Positions 62,489 through 64,000 of a stretch of DNA of 64,000 nucleotides are shown here, piece by piece. The stretch comes from Chitinophaga sp. LS1 (lineage in GTDB: Bacteria > Bacteroidota > Bacteroidia > Chitinophagales > Chitinophagaceae), in assembly GCF_034274695.1 (NCBI RefSeq), contig NZ_CP128362.1, positions 5,706,501 through 5,770,500 on the forward strand, in the 5' to 3' direction. The number at the start of each line of letters is the position of its first letter. Position 1 is the first letter of the stretch. Below the pieces are notes generated by a model. The model was not told the DNA's origin, ran no database searches, and worked only from the letters and a program-made list of their open reading frames with translations. The position numbers and the translations under genes were made by a program.

Positions 62489-62725
62489 CTATTTTGGTTT
62501 TCTATAGATATAACGATTGGCTTCAGGTACATCACTGGATTTTATTACATCGAGGGTGAGCGTTTCTAACGTGGCCTCGTCCTGTAAATTGAAGCTTAAA
62601 CTCTCCATACTACCTAATCGCCTGCCTTGCCTGAAGCGTACATTTGCACGTATTTCGGTTATTGCTTCCTTATCCCATTGGAAATGGGGCCAATCTTTCA
62701 ATTGATATATGTAGATGTAACTCAT
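62489..62725 (-). pseudogene. N-terminal fragment of a Fic-family protein (DUF4172)
   Basis: A 78-residue fragment from ATG 62725 reads MSYIYIYQLKDWPHFQWDKE, VRFRQGRRLGSME and ATLETLTLDVIKSSDVPEAN. This is the DUF4172 N-terminal domain of Fic proteins (IHQLKDWPxFxW ... RQGxLLGxM ... TLDVLKSSEIEGE). The family pattern ends at SSD and the Fic core with HPFxxGNGR is absent, so it is truncated. The upstream TTG at 62746 is less likely to be the start. Confidence 0.8.
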
Positions 62726-62822
62726 TCTACGCAAGATTTGCGTCAATTATAGCTAATATTCTTCGCATGAAGAAGTATTCTACGCATACTTTGCGTAGAA
62801 TATATGGCGTAATCTACGCAAG
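62725..62822. promoter_or_regulatory. Operator-like palindromes TACGCA...TGCGTA upstream of the Fic fragment
   Basis: Three related sites occur in 100 bases: TTCTACGCAAGATTTGCGTC at 62725, the perfect palindrome ATTCTACGCA-TACT-TTGCGTAGAAT at 62777-62801, and TCTACGCAAGG at 62813. Such clustering next to a gene start suggests a repressor-binding region, perhaps autoregulation of the former Fic gene. From 62823 to 63156 I see only AT-rich DNA with short AGTACA-type repeats. Confidence 0.6.
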
Positions 62823-63156
62823 GGCAGATGAGGAAGGCCATAACCGGTGGTAAGTCTGTTGGACCTGCTCAAATATTCCAATCTCCCCAGTATAACGATG
62901 AAGGCATCACCCACTTGGTAAGACAGACTATCCATGACAGGAGCTATACTTTTCTATGTAATTATAGACCTCCATAGCTATAGTATAGCTATACTGCTAT
63001 CAGTACACCACAAGTACATTAAAAGTACATTTCTATATCAATTCGATATTGAGGTGTTGATTAAGTGTAGTATTAGTACTCATTTAGTAATATAGTTACA
63101 CTATAGTTCGGACGAAGATTTTAATATTGTCCTTATTACCCCAAAAATTGTTTGTT

Positions 63157-63696
63157 ATGGCGCTTGTAAAAGACAACATACTCCTTCAACTTGTCCGAGG
63201 TACCCTCGGCGATCAAATCACGATTTACGAACGGAATGGCCAGATTATAATGGCAAAAAAACGTGGCCCGTCAAAGAATAAGCCGACAGCGAAACAGCTG
63301 GAAGCCCGGTATAAAATGAAAGTAGCTGCGGCTTATGCAAAATTGATCTTGCAGGATCCTGCGCTAAAGGCTTATTATAAGTCACTGGCAGGTCCTGGTC
63401 AGAATGCTTACAATATGGCAGTAAAAGATGCATACAAGTCTCCTGAAGTGCAGCAAATACAGTTCGAAGACACGACGGTCGTCGTGACGGCAAAAGATGA
63501 ATTTAGGGTAGCAGCAGTGGAAATTCGCATAGAAGATGCGGCAGGTAATATACAGGAACGGGGCAATGCGGTATTAGGGCGAAATGGCGTGGATTGGTAT
63601 TATAAAGGGAAAAGTTTCCCGGCAGGGGGGAGGGTGATAGTGGTGGCGGTAGATCTGCCTGGCAATGAGACGGTGAGAGCGGTGAGATTGGAATAG
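63157..63696 (+). CDS. Unknown two-part protein
   Basis: A 179-residue protein; ATG 63157 (MALVKDNILLQLVRGTLGDQ) is preferred to an upstream start at 63127. The N-terminal half is basic and helical (AKKRGPSKNKPTAKQLEARY; LKAYYKSLAGPGQNAYNMAV), the C-terminal half a small beta domain (DTTVVVTAKDEFRVAAVEIR; GGRVIVVAVDLPGNETVRAV), Ig- or FN3-like. No signal peptide. I do not recognise the family; similar proteins may be widespread in Bacteroidota. Confidence 0.75.
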   Translation: MALVKDNILLQLVRGTLGDQITIYERNGQIIMAKKRGPSKNKPTAKQLEARYKMKVAAAYAKLILQDPALKAYYKSLAGPGQNAYNMAVKDAYKSPEVQQIQFEDTTVVVTAKDEFRVAAVEIRIEDAAGNIQERGNAVLGRNGVDWYYKGKSFPAGGRVIVVAVDLPGNETVRAVRLE

Positions 63697-63732
63697 AAAA
63701 GTTTACTTATTCTCAGGGCGTAAAATGCTTGC

Positions 63733-64000
63733 TTAGTTTCCTTTATTCACGCCAATTATTTTTACTGCCTGACAAGTAATAGCGGATGCCGTGTCGTTCG
63801 TATATGCTACCCCTATAGCTACAAATAACGGTTGATCATTATTTATTTCAATATAAACAGGTCCTGCCTGCAGATCGCTCCTGGCGATCCACGCTGTACT
63901 TCCGGATGTTGTTGTGGAGGTATAAGATGCAAGATCTATTCCTACACCCAACAATATAATTTTACAATAAGCAGTATGCACCTGCCACCCGATCTGGTCG
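63733..64000 (-). CDS. Unknown protein, C-terminal part (5' end outside window)
   Basis: The frame stays open on the - strand to the window edge (DQIGWQV before the first in-window GTG at 63981), so only the last 88 or so residues are visible. The fragment is a small beta-rich domain (AYCKIILLGVGIDLASYTST; PVYIEINNDQPLFVAIGVAY) ending in IIGVNKGN. No family recognised. It converges on the 179-residue gene, 36 bases apart. Confidence 0.6.
   Translation of the reverse strand, partial: DQIGWQVHTAYCKIILLGVGIDLASYTSTTTSGSTAWIARSDLQAGPVYIEINNDQPLFVAIGVAYTNDTASAITCQAVKIIGVNKGN

Noticed and set aside
1..64000. tRNA, rRNA, riboswitch and prophage integrase genes
   Set aside because: I looked for conserved tRNA arms, rRNA blocks, common riboswitch cores and integrase motifs and saw none; a covariance-model search would be needed to exclude small RNAs.

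Overview
The window looks like chromosomal DNA of a Bacteroidota member, most plausibly a Chitinophaga-type soil genus. The reasons are a SusC/SusD pair beside GH3 and GH30 glycosidases, many lipoproteins with Bacteroidota-style lipoboxes, a TTTG/TAnnTTTG-type promoter, a kdp operon with a split KdpD and an NtrC-type regulator, and a DUF4280 (PAAR-like) effector gene. No rRNA, tRNA or CRISPR array was found.

Region by region: (1) 1-7.9 kb, + strand: a tightly overlapping operon of secretion-effector type. It has a DUF3289-like C-terminus, a 1310-residue DUF4280 protein carrying two putative peptidoglycan hydrolase domains, and lipoproteins that may be immunity proteins. (2) 7.9-18.6 kb, +: a polysaccharide utilisation locus: a membrane receptor fused to a transposase-type zinc ribbon, SusC, SusD, a GH3 beta-glucosidase and a GH30 glucanase. 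The likely substrate is a beta-glucan, perhaps beta-1,6-glucan. (3) 18.6-27.6 kb: mixed genes (HAD hydrolase, MFS exporter, SMUG2-type DNA glycosylase, RloA/AbiL-type ATPase with a broken RloB, acyltransferase, NAD(P)-binding oxidoreductase, two small secreted proteins). Unusual tandem repeats grow out of the ends of several of these genes. (4) 27.6-37.4 kb, -: the potassium system: NtrC-type regulator, a sigma-54-like promoter, two small ORFs including kdpF, kdpABC, a GNAT enzyme, KdpD sensor half and a separate histidine kinase. (5) 37.6-40.7 kb: decayed DNA with a second RloA fragment and two IS5-type transposase remnants flanking a tail-fibre-like gene. (6) 40.7-59.8 kb, -: eleven co-directional genes with tiny gaps or overlaps, which I consider the best candidate for an undescribed system. 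It encodes an EEP-fold nuclease/phosphatase, two beta-rich proteins, a DUF6603-like giant, two conserved-looking unknowns, a 1448-residue unknown, a FISUMP-domain protein, a double glycosyltransferase and two glycine-rich collagen-like proteins. None has an obvious signal peptide. (7) 59.8-64 kb: toxin and immunity debris (HELIH metallopeptidase fragment, Fic N-terminus fragment, small secreted proteins), operator-like palindromes and two unknown genes.

All family assignments come from reading motifs by eye; no searches were run. Start codons were moved from the longest ORF to an internal ATG wherever a signal peptide, lipobox or ATGA overlap favoured it.
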